Virus record (IMG/VR): IMGVR_UViG_3300036770_003181
Span: 1-28,680 of that record
DNA length: 28,680 nt
DNA from: a virus
Strand: one strand, 5' to 3'
A program made the position numbers and the translations under genes. The first letter of the stretch is position 1, and the number at the start of each line of letters is the position of its first letter. The notes beneath the pieces are model-generated. The model was not told where the DNA came from. It saw nothing but the letters and a program-made list of their open reading frames with translations, and did no database searches. Below, piece by piece: positions 7,256 through 15,900 of this stretch.

Positions 7256-8038
7256 TTACAACTTTAGCGATAGGGGATATGTCTGGAATACCGGTTCGTC
7301 GGCTGGATTATCTAGAAGGTAGAGTTTATAGATAAGTTGGAAGAGTTCAAAGTTCTCTTCGATATTATCAACTACTTTTAGCTCCCATCCTTTACCCTGG
7401 AATACTCCGTCTTTGTTTGAGGTTGTACGCTTGGTTGATTTTAGCCATAGGATTCCGGTGCGGTCGATCTTCTGACCGTACATTTCCTCCCATGCCTTGG
7501 CGTATGCTGCAAGCTGCAGTTCATAAGACTTATGCAGGGAGTTAGAAGTTTTGATATCAAGCAGCCATACCTCATCACCGATCTTAGCAACGATGTCAGC
7601 AGTGCCTGCATACTTGTAGGTGTCCGAGAAGGTAAATTCTTCTGTTGCAATGATCTCGGGTTTCATTTCTCGCCAGGCTTCTGCGAACCTGTTGATCATC
7701 TGCCATACAATTAATGCATACTTAGCTTTACCGTAGTTGTCGATCCAGGTAACTTCATTACCTTTGATAAGCTCTTCGGCTGCATCATGGACAGCAGTAC
7801 CTTCCTCACCTGCTCTACGCATGATAAGATCGGCATTATGACCTACGTCTTTGATCCACTGCTCAAAGAACTTATTCTTAGGCATGTGCTGCAGTACGGT
7901 AGTAACCGAAGGGTAGAAAAGTCCTTCACCCCTCTTATAAACTCGACGGTCCGGGAGGGTGATCTGCTTTAGCTCTCCATCGAACTGAATGCGTTTTTGT
8001 TTATGTTCCAGTAGGAAGTTTGAACCTGGGTAAATCAT
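7256..8038 (-). CDS. PD-(D/E)XK nuclease, RecB/Cas4-like
   Basis: This 260-residue protein has the full RecB/Cas4-like nuclease order: an N-terminal His (GTAVHDAAEEL, H84), an acidic pair EE at 133-134, YAGTADIV with D148, LLDIKTS with D161 and K163, then the QxxxY helix YELQLAAYA (Q175, Y179). These make up the metal-binding and catalytic core of single-strand-acting exonucleases used in phage replication and recombination. There are no Cys residues arranged for an iron-sulphur cluster, so it is not a typical Cas4. Its start overlaps the primase stop by 1 nt, so the two are co-transcribed from the promoter at about 9.0 kb and act as early/middle DNA-metabolism genes. Confidence 0.88.
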   Translation of the reverse strand: MIYPGSNFLLEHKQKRIQFDGELKQITLPDRRVYKRGEGLFYPSVTTVLQHMPKNKFFEQWIKDVGHNADLIMRRAGEEGTAVHDAAEELIKGNEVTWIDNYGKAKYALIVWQMINRFAEAWREMKPEIIATEEFTFSDTYKYAGTADIVAKIGDEVWLLDIKTSNSLHKSYELQLAAYAKAWEEMYGQKIDRTGILWLKSTKRTTSNKDGVFQGKGWELKVVDNIEENFELFQLIYKLYLLDNPADEPVFQTYPLSLKL

Positions 8039-8958
8039 TATAAATCTAATTTGTATCTTAGGAGGTCGCTGAAGGTTAGCTCCTGAGACTGTTGTACATG
8101 ACGGGTGAAACTAGCAAAACCCATTTCTGAAGGATCTTTGTCCAACATGTCGACTAGGAATACACGCTTACCCATTGAGAGAAATTGCTCACAGTAGCTT
8201 AGCGCACGTTTTAGAGCATCTTTATCCAATGCTATATAAATGTCTTGAACCTTATTCGACACTAATTTCATCATTAAGCTCTTAGATATAGATTTACCTA
8301 AGATCGGAACTGCATTACGCTTAACAGCCATAGCATCGAACACTCCTTCAACGAGTACGACTGGCTGGTCCCAATTAATCATATTTTCAAAACCTATTAT
8401 GTCTTTTGAGGCAGATGGATTCTTATATTTAAAGTAATCATTCTCAAAAGTTCTAGCAACAAAGAAGTTTAGCTGATTATTATCATCGTATGAAGGTACG
8501 ACTATTCTTCCGGCATATTCTCCGGTCATACAGTATCCTATGTTATACTTGATAAAATCATTATCAGTTAAACCTCTTCGGTATAAGTACCCTCTAACTT
8601 TATTTGCAATCACTGAAGTCTGTGATGCAGTTGCTAGGGGTTGGAATTCTTTTGGAAGCTCTACAAATGTTACTTCGTAGTCAGCTGTTTCTCCTTTACG
8701 AACGTACTTAAGAACTTCGTTAGCTTCTTCTCTACTAAGCTTCATTTGCCTTAGCAGTGACTTAATAGTACGGCCTCGGGTATTGCATACCCAGCACTCC
8801 CAAGGATTTTCTCCCTTTTCGTTTGTAGAGAGTTTGACCTCTAGTTTAGGTTTGCGGTGATTGCAAAAAGGGCAAGTGAAAGCGTAGTTATCTCTAGCTC
8901 TCTTATGCGACTTTCCTAAGACGTTCTCTACAGCGTTTAATAAAATAGGGTTCTCCAT
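8038..8958 (-). CDS. 61: DNA primase, T4 gp61-like
   Basis: This primase is 306 residues long, slightly shorter than T4 gp61. The N-terminal zinc-binding domain shows C29-P-F-C32 (with H34 nearby) and C55-W-V-C58. The TOPRIM catalytic domain has VVLVEGVFDAM (E204) and IALDKDA (D245, D247), followed by LDKDPSEMG (272-280), the conserved late acidic patch. Between them, RRGLTDNDFIKYNIGY is the usual linker region of DnaG-type enzymes. It would lay RNA primers for lagging-strand synthesis with a replicative helicase not in this window. A host-type promoter lies in the 56-nt gap upstream, and the nuclease gene follows with a 1-nt overlap. Confidence 0.92.
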   Translation of the reverse strand: MENPILLNAVENVLGKSHKRARDNYAFTCPFCNHRKPKLEVKLSTNEKGENPWECWVCNTRGRTIKSLLRQMKLSREEANEVLKYVRKGETADYEVTFVELPKEFQPLATASQTSVIANKVRGYLYRRGLTDNDFIKYNIGYCMTGEYAGRIVVPSYDDNNQLNFFVARTFENDYFKYKNPSASKDIIGFENMINWDQPVVLVEGVFDAMAVKRNAVPILGKSISKSLMMKLVSNKVQDIYIALDKDALKRALSYCEQFLSMGKRVFLVDMLDKDPSEMGFASFTRHVQQSQELTFSDLLRYKLDL

Positions 8959-8982
8959 TAGGAGTTTTAATAGTTTATAACC

Positions 8983-9013
8983 TTAATATATGAACGAAAC
9001 CCTTATCGAGCAA
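8983..9013 (-). promoter_or_regulatory. Host-type (Bacteroidota) promoter for primase
   Basis: On the minus strand TTG (9013-9011) is followed by exactly 20 nt and then TATATTAA (8990-8983), close to the Bacteroidota -7 consensus TAnnTTTG. The spacer ends CGTTCA, similar to the AGTTCG before the -7 box of three other promoters here. The -7 box ends 24 nt before the primase ATG. Confidence 0.7.
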
Positions 9014-9014
9014 C

Positions 9015-9581
9015 TTAATAGTCAATAAGCTTGAGATTGCCCTTAAAGTCCATCATAATATTATTAAGATCTCCGGTTAGATCTATGTTATCAGTCTCAA
9101 TACCGGCACCTAACATCTCCTTGCGAACTCCTGTAAAAAAATTATGTAATGAGTATTCTCTACCTCCGGCCTGAATCTTATCTGGAGTGTCTTTAAGATG
9201 TTTCTTATCTCCTGTATTAACGTACGCATCAAAGTCGTATAGAACTGATCCGTCTTTTAGTGCGTTATAAATCTCTTGAGGAGCATTTTTAAGGTTTTCT
9301 ACCTGGTACCATCCTGCATTTCCGGATGGATGTTCGTCGGTTTCGCCGATGTTTGCTAGATACTTGAAGGTCTTACCGCTAGCTTTTTGAGCATCTTCCA
9401 TCTCGTACATATCGCTAGTTATTTTATGTACCCATCCTTCAACACCCATATCAAATACGCTTCCATTCTGGCCGTATCCGATCTGTTCACCGTCCAGTTG
9501 TTTGAACTTACTTACAAGCTCCTGGTAAGCTTTATTACCGTACTTGTTGTCTTCAGTTAAAAGAGCTTGTGTCAGTTTCAT
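9015..9581 (-). CDS. Minimal protein-kinase-like protein with LLTE leader
   Basis: This 188-residue protein reads as a stripped-down kinase fold. It has a glycine loop IGYGQNGSVF (34-43), a candidate ATP-binding Lys at K53 (WVHKIT), a catalytic-loop-like stretch DLTGDLNNIMMD (167-178) with D167 and N173/N174, and a metal-binding Asp in LIDY (185-188), which is the very end of the protein. The HRD His is absent, the Asp-to-Asn spacing is two residues longer than usual, and everything after the DFG-equivalent is missing. The leader MKLTQALLTED matches the packaged-protein pattern. It overlaps the GIY-YIG gene by 4 nt. It may be an active small kinase delivered with DNA or a pseudokinase. Confidence 0.7.
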   Translation of the reverse strand: MKLTQALLTEDNKYGNKAYQELVSKFKQLDGEQIGYGQNGSVFDMGVEGWVHKITSDMYEMEDAQKASGKTFKYLANIGETDEHPSGNAGWYQVENLKNAPQEIYNALKDGSVLYDFDAYVNTGDKKHLKDTPDKIQAGGREYSLHNFFTGVRKEMLGAGIETDNIDLTGDLNNIMMDFKGNLKLIDY

Positions 9582-10045
9582 AGAAAATCTTTCCTGTAGA
9601 ATTTACCTAAGATATTATCGTTGTAGTATAGCGGATTATTCTCAATGGCATCGTATTTAAATAAATATTTACACTCGTAGTAGGTAAGCATTTTTTTAGT
9701 TGATGCAAATTCTAAGATCTCTTTTACGAATTCTTCTTTAGGATGAGTTTTAACTAAAGATAAGAACTCTTTGTTAGATCCGTAGTATGTTTTCCAATCA
9801 CTTTCCTTGGTAACAAGCTTAGTGGTTGGTTTGCGGCCGGGGCCGGTCTGCTCAGCAATTTCGGTTTTAGTCAGTTTTACCTTGCGAGTAAAATACAGAA
9901 CTTTTTTGCCGATGTATCTTTTATTGGTAGGAGTATGAGTAATCTGATAGATAAATCCGAAAATACCTTCCGGGATATCCTTTAATTCAGTTACCAGCCT
10001 GCCTTTATGGGTCCAGGTAGGTTCTGTCATGTTTTTAAGAGTCAA
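9578..10045 (-). CDS. GIY-YIG endonuclease-like protein (Seg type)
   Basis: This 155-residue protein shows the GIY-YIG nuclease core as GFIYQI (about residues 30-35) and KRYIGKK (about 43-49), followed after a Lys-rich insert by DWKTYYGSNKEF (about 82-93) and a helix with KEEFVKEILEF. This layout resembles T4 Seg-type free-standing homing endonucleases. It would nick or cut DNA and may spread itself into related genomes. The annotated ATG overlaps the upstream tail gene by 11 nt; a second ATG at 10030, after that gene's stop and preceded by an A-rich stretch, is equally plausible and keeps the whole domain. The close packing between virion genes suggests it is settled rather than freshly inserted. 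Confidence 0.75.
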   Translation of the reverse strand: MTLKNMTEPTWTHKGRLVTELKDIPEGIFGFIYQITHTPTNKRYIGKKVLYFTRKVKLTKTEIAEQTGPGRKPTTKLVTKESDWKTYYGSNKEFLSLVKTHPKEEFVKEILEFASTKKMLTYYECKYLFKYDAIENNPLYYNDNILGKFYRKDFL

Positions 10046-11249
10046 ATTTAACTACAAATGTCATATCGGTGTACCTTGATTTAGGTACCGGTTGGGCTAA
10101 TTTACCCACTGCAACGAGTTCGTTAGCGTCGTTGTAAAGTCCAATTGTTGAAACGTATGGCTGGAAGTAGCTTCCGGTAGCAAAGTCATAAACGTCTCCG
10201 TTACTTCCTGATTTGATCGAAGGGTTTTGAGAGTAGTTTAGATTACTTTCTTTTACTCTACATCTATATTCATGCTGGAATACCGTATGGGTGTTTTCCC
10301 AAGAAAAAGAGCTTGAATACTGTTCGGCGTACCACAGATGACTTGCAAAAGAAGAATTTGTTACTACTGCGATACCGTGAGGGTAGTAAATATTTCCTAC
10401 AGTATCTCCTGTAGTAAACGATTTAGCAGGTGCTAGAAGAGTGTAATTTATACTAGAGCTTGTGTAGATAAACTCGATATCATTACCGGCTCCTCCGTTA
10501 TCAACGTAGTTTAAGGTACCTGCATCAAAAGTTCTAATAACCTTACTACTATTCCAGTCTAACTCGCTTAGTTCAGGCTGTACTACCTGTAGTACTTCTC
10601 CTCCGTTAACCTGGAAGGGAGTTGTTAACAGTGTTCCCTGGTAAGAAGCAGTAACTAGGGTATATGTAGCGTCAAGCCCATAAGTTGTATCCGAAAGGAA
10701 CTGTATAAAAGGTGTACCGGTATCTATTGTATCAATTTCTAAACTCTCAGATACTATGTGAATGACTGTAGTAGCACTATATACATCTTGTATAGTCGTA
10801 CTACTAGACATAATAAGGTTTCCTTCTGCATCATCAATTATTGCAAAAGTAGAACCTGAATAAAATCTAAAAGTACCTGGGTTGATTGCTTCTCCAAAGC
10901 GTTCTCTTTTTAAAGAGAATACAAACACATGATCTCCATCATTCTCTTCAATACCTTTTGAAAAGTACAGGGTGCTTTGATTGTAATTCTCAAAGCTACC
11001 ACTTTCTTCAAGAGAACTACTAAAATTAGAGTAGTACAGATGCTTAACTGAATCGTATACTAGACGATCGTAAGCTCCATTATTAGAAGATTCCTGCGTG
11101 TTAAAGACTGTGCTTCTATCTCGAGTACCGTACAAAAAATCTAATCCACCGCTTCCACTATTTAAAGTAGAAATCAAAGAAAAAGATTTATGCGCAGTAT
11201 AAGGTACTACGAATGCATCCTGCTTGTTTAATTTTACAAACGCACTCAT
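10035..11249 (-). CDS. Tail/fibre structural protein, paralogue of the upstream gene
   Basis: This 404-residue, Ser/Thr/Tyr-rich beta protein is a paralogue of the 339-residue protein encoded just upstream. Shared segments include RERFGEAINPGTFRFYSGS (matching DRDRFKESLLPGSF), ESNLNYSQNPS (matching NSEFNYSTNPS) and the C-terminal block TIGLYNDANELVAVGKLAQP (matching TVGMYNDNNELLAVAKLSRP) with a final VKFD. The NYSxNPS plus GLYN...ELxAVxKL combination is one I associate with structural proteins of marine T4-like phages. The gap to the upstream gene is 4 nt, so the pair is co-expressed. Likely role: tail or fibre subunit; the exact position in the virion is unknown. Confidence 0.7.
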   Translation of the reverse strand: MSAFVKLNKQDAFVVPYTAHKSFSLISTLNSGSGGLDFLYGTRDRSTVFNTQESSNNGAYDRLVYDSVKHLYYSNFSSSLEESGSFENYNQSTLYFSKGIEENDGDHVFVFSLKRERFGEAINPGTFRFYSGSTFAIIDDAEGNLIMSSSTTIQDVYSATTVIHIVSESLEIDTIDTGTPFIQFLSDTTYGLDATYTLVTASYQGTLLTTPFQVNGGEVLQVVQPELSELDWNSSKVIRTFDAGTLNYVDNGGAGNDIEFIYTSSSINYTLLAPAKSFTTGDTVGNIYYPHGIAVVTNSSFASHLWYAEQYSSSFSWENTHTVFQHEYRCRVKESNLNYSQNPSIKSGSNGDVYDFATGSYFQPYVSTIGLYNDANELVAVGKLAQPVPKSRYTDMTFVVKFDS

Positions 11250-11253
11250 TCAT

Positions 11254-12273
11254 TTAGAAATCAAGCTTGATTCTAATTAACGCTTCTTTTGTGAAATCTT
11301 TAAGAAGAGGTCTTGATAGCTTAGCTACAGCTAGAAGTTCATTATTATCGTTGTACATTCCTACAGTTGTAATATAAGTCTGAGGAGCGTTAACCATGTT
11401 AGCAATTCTTAAATCTCCTGATCCTGTAATATACGAAGGATTAGTTGAATAATTGAACTCACTATTTCTAACTCTAGTAAATACGAACTGTGAAGAGATT
11501 GTCTCCTTATAGTTTAGCTGGAAGGATGCACCGGTTTTAATGGCTGTATGAAGCTTAGCCATGTTAGTAGGAGTGGGAGTAGTTGAGCTTCTACCTGTGC
11601 CTAGATTAAGTCCACCGTTAGCGGCACTTTCATCTAGAGCTTCGCCGTTTAATAAAATTACCCCGATGTCTGGAAGGAAGTATCCGTAAGAACCTGATGC
11701 TGGTGAATATCCATTTGCATTAACTACATCAGTAGGGGTTCCGTTTGAGCCACTAACTACCTGGAATACTCTACCGGCATCGTTAAAGCTAATAGTAGAA
11801 GTTACGACACTATTATCAGTAAGGTTTAGAATAGCAGAACCGTTTGTAAGTTTTAAATTAAAAGATCCTGGGAGTAGAGATTCCTTAAAGCGATCTCTAT
11901 CAATTGTAACTACATAAAAGTAATTAGAAGTAGTTCCGCCGAACGAGAAAGAACTTTCCTCATCCCCTAGTACTAGCGTCCTATACTGTCCGTAGATTGT
12001 AGAAGAAGGTGATTTACCCGGTACTGCAGAGTTATATGCAGTGGAGCCGGAACCTAATCTATCTGCGTACGCAATTGAATACTGTACTGCAGCTCCATCT
12101 ATATCAGAACCAGTCTGATATACGTCTAAGTAATAGTTACCTGAAGTAGTTGAAGGTTGTGTGGAGGAGGTAAAAAAGGATGTAAGGGTTGGGGTACCGG
12201 TACTCCATACTGGAGCTGATACTGGTTCAGCGCTTACTACTAGATCGTCAGCTTCGAATCTTTTAAATGACAT
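11254..12273 (-). CDS. Tail/fibre structural protein, paralogue of the downstream gene
   Basis: This 339-residue protein is rich in Ser, Thr, Gly and Asn and predicted mostly beta. Its C-terminal half holds FVFTRVRNSEFNYSTNPSY and a terminal block TVGMYNDNNELLAVAKLSRP followed by a basic stretch and IRIKLDF. Both blocks recur in the downstream 404-residue paralogue, while the N-terminal halves have diverged. A conserved assembly domain with a variable outer part is one reading. It begins 6 nt after the 218-residue gene, in the same late unit. No enzymatic motif is visible. Confidence 0.7.
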   Translation of the reverse strand: MSFKRFEADDLVVSAEPVSAPVWSTGTPTLTSFFTSSTQPSTTSGNYYLDVYQTGSDIDGAAVQYSIAYADRLGSGSTAYNSAVPGKSPSSTIYGQYRTLVLGDEESSFSFGGTTSNYFYVVTIDRDRFKESLLPGSFNLKLTNGSAILNLTDNSVVTSTISFNDAGRVFQVVSGSNGTPTDVVNANGYSPASGSYGYFLPDIGVILLNGEALDESAANGGLNLGTGRSSTTPTPTNMAKLHTAIKTGASFQLNYKETISSQFVFTRVRNSEFNYSTNPSYITGSGDLRIANMVNAPQTYITTVGMYNDNNELLAVAKLSRPLLKDFTKEALIRIKLDF

Positions 12274-12279
12274 ATCTTA

Positions 12280-12936
12280 TTAGTTTACTTTTGTAATGGT
12301 TACCGGGATGGTTAATCTTGCTCCTGAATCTCTACCAATTACTGTGAGGGTAGTCTGTAGAGTTGTATTAGTTCCGAATAGGGTATTAACCGTTGTAGCA
12401 GTTAGGTTGATTGAAGTACCGATTACAGTCTTAGAAACATTAGTTCCTAAGGTTGTGGTCTGGTTTAGGGCTGCAGCTTCTGGTGTGTTAATTCCTACTC
12501 CGTTAAATGTTGCAAGAACTCTAGCGTCAGCAATCGTCACTGTGTACCCGCTAGTTTCAAATGTCTGATTTGATCCTAAGTAGTTGAGGGTTTGAGGAGT
12601 GATTGCTAAAGAAGCTCCTTGCTTTAACGTGATTGCTGAATATCCTAGATTTAGGATAGGAAGTCGAGCTGTTCCTCTAGGAAGAGTTACAAGCTTATAC
12701 TTCATAATTTGAGTCTCATCTGGGAACGCTTCAAGCAGTGGCATATTCTCTATAGCCTCACCGTAGTATGAAGATCCCGAAGGATGAGTTGTATTATATA
12801 AGGTATAGTCAATTTCGTCGTCAGATAGAGCGAATTGGGTAATACGGAATGAACCGTCACCTCTTGCTAGAAGCTCTCTACCTTTTTTAGTTAAGATAGC
12901 ATCTACTGTTACTACAGAGTTGTTTAAATATGCCAT
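12280..12936 (-). CDS. Tail-associated structural protein with C-terminal Ig-like region
   Basis: This is a 218-residue protein. The N-terminal part (about residues 8-100) has a dense run of motifs: VDAILTKKGRELLARG, FRITQFALSDDEIDYTLYN and PDETQIMKYKLVTLPRGT, typical of a conserved phage structural family known to me from T4-like genomes. The C-terminal half (about 125-218) is Thr-rich and beta-strand-like with a repeated TTLGTNVSKTVIGTSINLTA pattern, suggestive of an Ig-like domain of the kind found on phage surfaces. It leads the sub-unit 218-339-404, and a CTATTTAT motif sits 19 nt before its ATG in the 44-nt gap after the giant tail gene. Confidence 0.7.
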   Translation of the reverse strand: MAYLNNSVVTVDAILTKKGRELLARGDGSFRITQFALSDDEIDYTLYNTTHPSGSSYYGEAIENMPLLEAFPDETQIMKYKLVTLPRGTARLPILNLGYSAITLKQGASLAITPQTLNYLGSNQTFETSGYTVTIADARVLATFNGVGINTPEAAALNQTTTLGTNVSKTVIGTSINLTATTVNTLFGTNTTLQTTLTVIGRDSGARLTIPVTITKVN

Positions 12937-12955
12937 GTTTCAGTGGTTTATACTA

Positions 12956-12963
12956 ATAAATAG
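12956..12963 (-). promoter_or_regulatory. CTATTTAT late-type motif
   Basis: Exact CTATTTAT on the minus strand in the 44-nt gap between the 1504-residue gene and the upstream 218-residue gene, 19 nt before the ATG of the latter. It is one of seven such motifs found in short gaps before genes. Confidence 0.5.
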
Positions 12964-12980
12964 ACTCTTTTTAATTTCCT

Positions 12981-15900
12981 TTAATTGTTACCGCTCTTTA
13001 AACTAGGAAGTACTTTCTTTAATGCAGCTTCAGTTGCAGGAGTTATATACTCCGGTACAAGTACTCCAGGACCGGTATATCCGCCCGGTACAGTACCTCT
13101 TAAGACTATACTATTTGCATCTTCTACATTTCTCCTTATTAAAAAGGAGCTTAGATGATCTCTAGAACCTGTTAAAGTATTTAGAATAGGTGGATCAAGT
13201 TTTATCACCAGGCTTCCAGAAAACGTTGCCACGCCGCCGCCGATTTTTGGAAGAGATCCTACCGAATCTGGGGTTATTACCTCCACTACGTTATGGGTGT
13301 ATACTTCGTTGTTTGCAAATCTAATTTGATCTCCTACCTCTACTGTGAAAGGTAAGCTACAGGATGGGTAATTTTCAGCTGCGTGAGTTTGGGTCTGTCC
13401 ATATGCGTTAGAGAGTGCAGTTGAGAATCCGCTATTAGCAAGTAAGTAAGATGTTCCGTTCTCTATTCCAAAAGCAGGTGCGCCGGCGGAATACCAGTAG
13501 CCTAGTAGTCCGGGTGTTATATTAACTGCAGGACTTATAGTCTGTGTTATTTCAAAAGCTGAACCTGCTTTAATCTCTAAATCACCTTCCTTACAGAAGA
13601 TTCTAGCTCTTACCTTATCTCCTATTTTGAAGTTTACAGGTCCTCCTGTTCTAAAATTTGGAGCAGCTTTAACTTTTATTATGTTATCTGATGATTCTGT
13701 GTCTATGCGAACCGTATAAGGGTTGCTTGCATCCGGAAGTCGGCTAGTACCTCCTAAGCTAACGATAGAATGTTTAAGCTGATACCAGTTAGATCCAGAG
13801 AAGTACTCCACAATAGGTTCAATATCTTCACTTACGTCAAACCAGGTTTTTCCATCTAAACTGTCTACATTAAACGTAACAGTAAAGTTCACTCCAAAGG
13901 TTGGAGCTACAGAGAATGTATACTCTCCGGTACCGGTGTTGAATGTTCCTCCTGCTGATTGGAAGGCTGTATTGTTAAATATGATAGCATATCCGGTATC
14001 GTCTGCTGCGTATGTAGGGGATTGCGAAGTCGTTAGATTGTGACGTCCTGTAAAATCTGTAATACTAGCATCTTCTCCAAATTTCAAAGTGCTTGTATAA
14101 TTCCTACCTTCAGAACCTGTATGACTATAAACAATTGGAACTGGACGTACTCCCGATTGAGCGACTGTTCTAGCTCCATTAGCAATTGCTACATTAATAT
14201 TATTGAATAAATTACTATTCAAAGCTACTTTCGAAACACTACCTCCTGGGAATGATTGAATTAAGTCGTAGTATTCGCTAGATTCAAGCTGAATGTCTAG
14301 GAGGTTGGCTTGTTGATCAATTAAGTACCTTATATCTGCTGTTAAAGTTCCCGGTAGTACTGGTGTATTCTCTGTCAGTTGATTAAAGTAGGAGAAGTAT
14401 ACTGCCTTATCTTCTACTACCGGTTCTTTTCCGTATGTAATATCCCCCTCAGAATATATATTTAGTAAAGCTCCATTTAATTGCTTACCTATATACTTTC
14501 CTCTAACCATTCCTGTGCTGTTGTAAATATACTCCTGCACTTCTGCTTTGTCTGCAGTGTTGTTTCTTATAGCAGCTATGTTAATAGGCATGTACGGGTT
14601 ATCCGAATAATCTAATTTCTGCACGTTGGCAGCATTGGAAATAACTGTAGCGTTATTTAGGAGTGCATTGTAATCTGAATTGTAGTAACGGTAGGGTACG
14701 TAAGGTAGTAAGGTTATAGAAACTGTAGTTGCGGTTGTTGGGTATGTGGCGGGGTTAAACGCAAATCCGGTACCTGGGTCGGATAGTGTTAGAAGAGTGT
14801 TATTTCCTCCGAGTATGTTTTTCTGAAACCCTGTATAAGTAGTTCCATTCACAACAATAGTTGTAAACTCTCGTACTGCGCTACTAATGTTAATTCCATT
14901 CAAGCTAGTATTTCTAAACCAGATATATTTTAGGTAATTATACCCACCTTTACTGCTGTAGTCCCAGAAAAAATACATATTTCCTGTACTGAGTGGTAAA
15001 GTGGTAAAGAAGTCTTGCTCTGAGATTTCGTCAAATCCAGCGCCAGGTGTTGAAAGAGACAGGTACTGAGTTAGTTGGTAAGTTAGAGCTGGTGGATCGT
15101 TCTCAAAGAAAGGGTTATCTCCATTAAGATTTTCGGTGTATAAATCTAAAACTGTGCCTCCTAATTCTCCGTTGTATTTTTCAACCTCTGTGTTTTGGAT
15201 TTGAGTAACCGTTCCTAAGAGTCCCGGAATGCTTGCAGTATATGCTGTAGAATAGCTGTCTACAGCTCCTCCGTCACTTGCAGTTACAAATGCAGTATCA
15301 ATTGAGGCTGAATATTCTGGGCGGCTCCATTCAACAGACGGTGATTTAATTTTACTTCTATTAAGTACGTGCGGTTTAATAATAATACCCGAAGTAGTTA
15401 CATCTCTAGCGGGTACGAAATCACGTACCATTTTGAATAGTTGATTATCAAAAAACTTAATAAGCCTTACGAAATCAAATACGTTGTATGTACTTGATCC
15501 AGAAAGTAAAGTTTCAGCTACGCTGTATAAGTTTGTATTATTTAAACTGTTGTAGTTACTTTCGTTTAGGTACCTTGGATCTCCAATATATTGATCTATG
15601 TCAAAACTACCGGTAACAGTGCCTTCAATAAAATTATTTATATTGTAAGCAGGTGAAAATCCTACTTCTACTAAGTTTACGTCTTGTGTATACTTCTTAT
15701 CTTCTTTCTGAATAGAAGTGTAGTATGATAAGGTATCTCCTGCCACCAGGCTTCCGGTATTATCTAATCTAATTTTACTTCCAGTTGGAAGAGCAGAACC
15801 GAAATACGGAGAAGTAGAGAAGCTGTTTACTCCACCGAACACATTTATTTCTAGGGACCCACTAGGAATGCCAAAGCAGTTAATAAGAGCTCTTAATCCT

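Noticed and set aside
7441-7650. Second minus-strand frame inside the PD-(D/E)XK gene
   Set aside because: Basic, low-complexity product in an alternative frame; the nuclease frame carries all catalytic motifs.
7256-8038. NFLLE near the N-terminus of the nuclease as another packaging leader
   Set aside because: It is followed by a conserved nuclease fold, lies in the replication operon under a host-type promoter, and lacks the MKL-type leader; probably coincidental.
12296-12568. Plus-strand open frame of 90 codons
   Set aside because: Valine-rich antisense reading of the Thr-rich C-terminus of the 218-residue structural protein.
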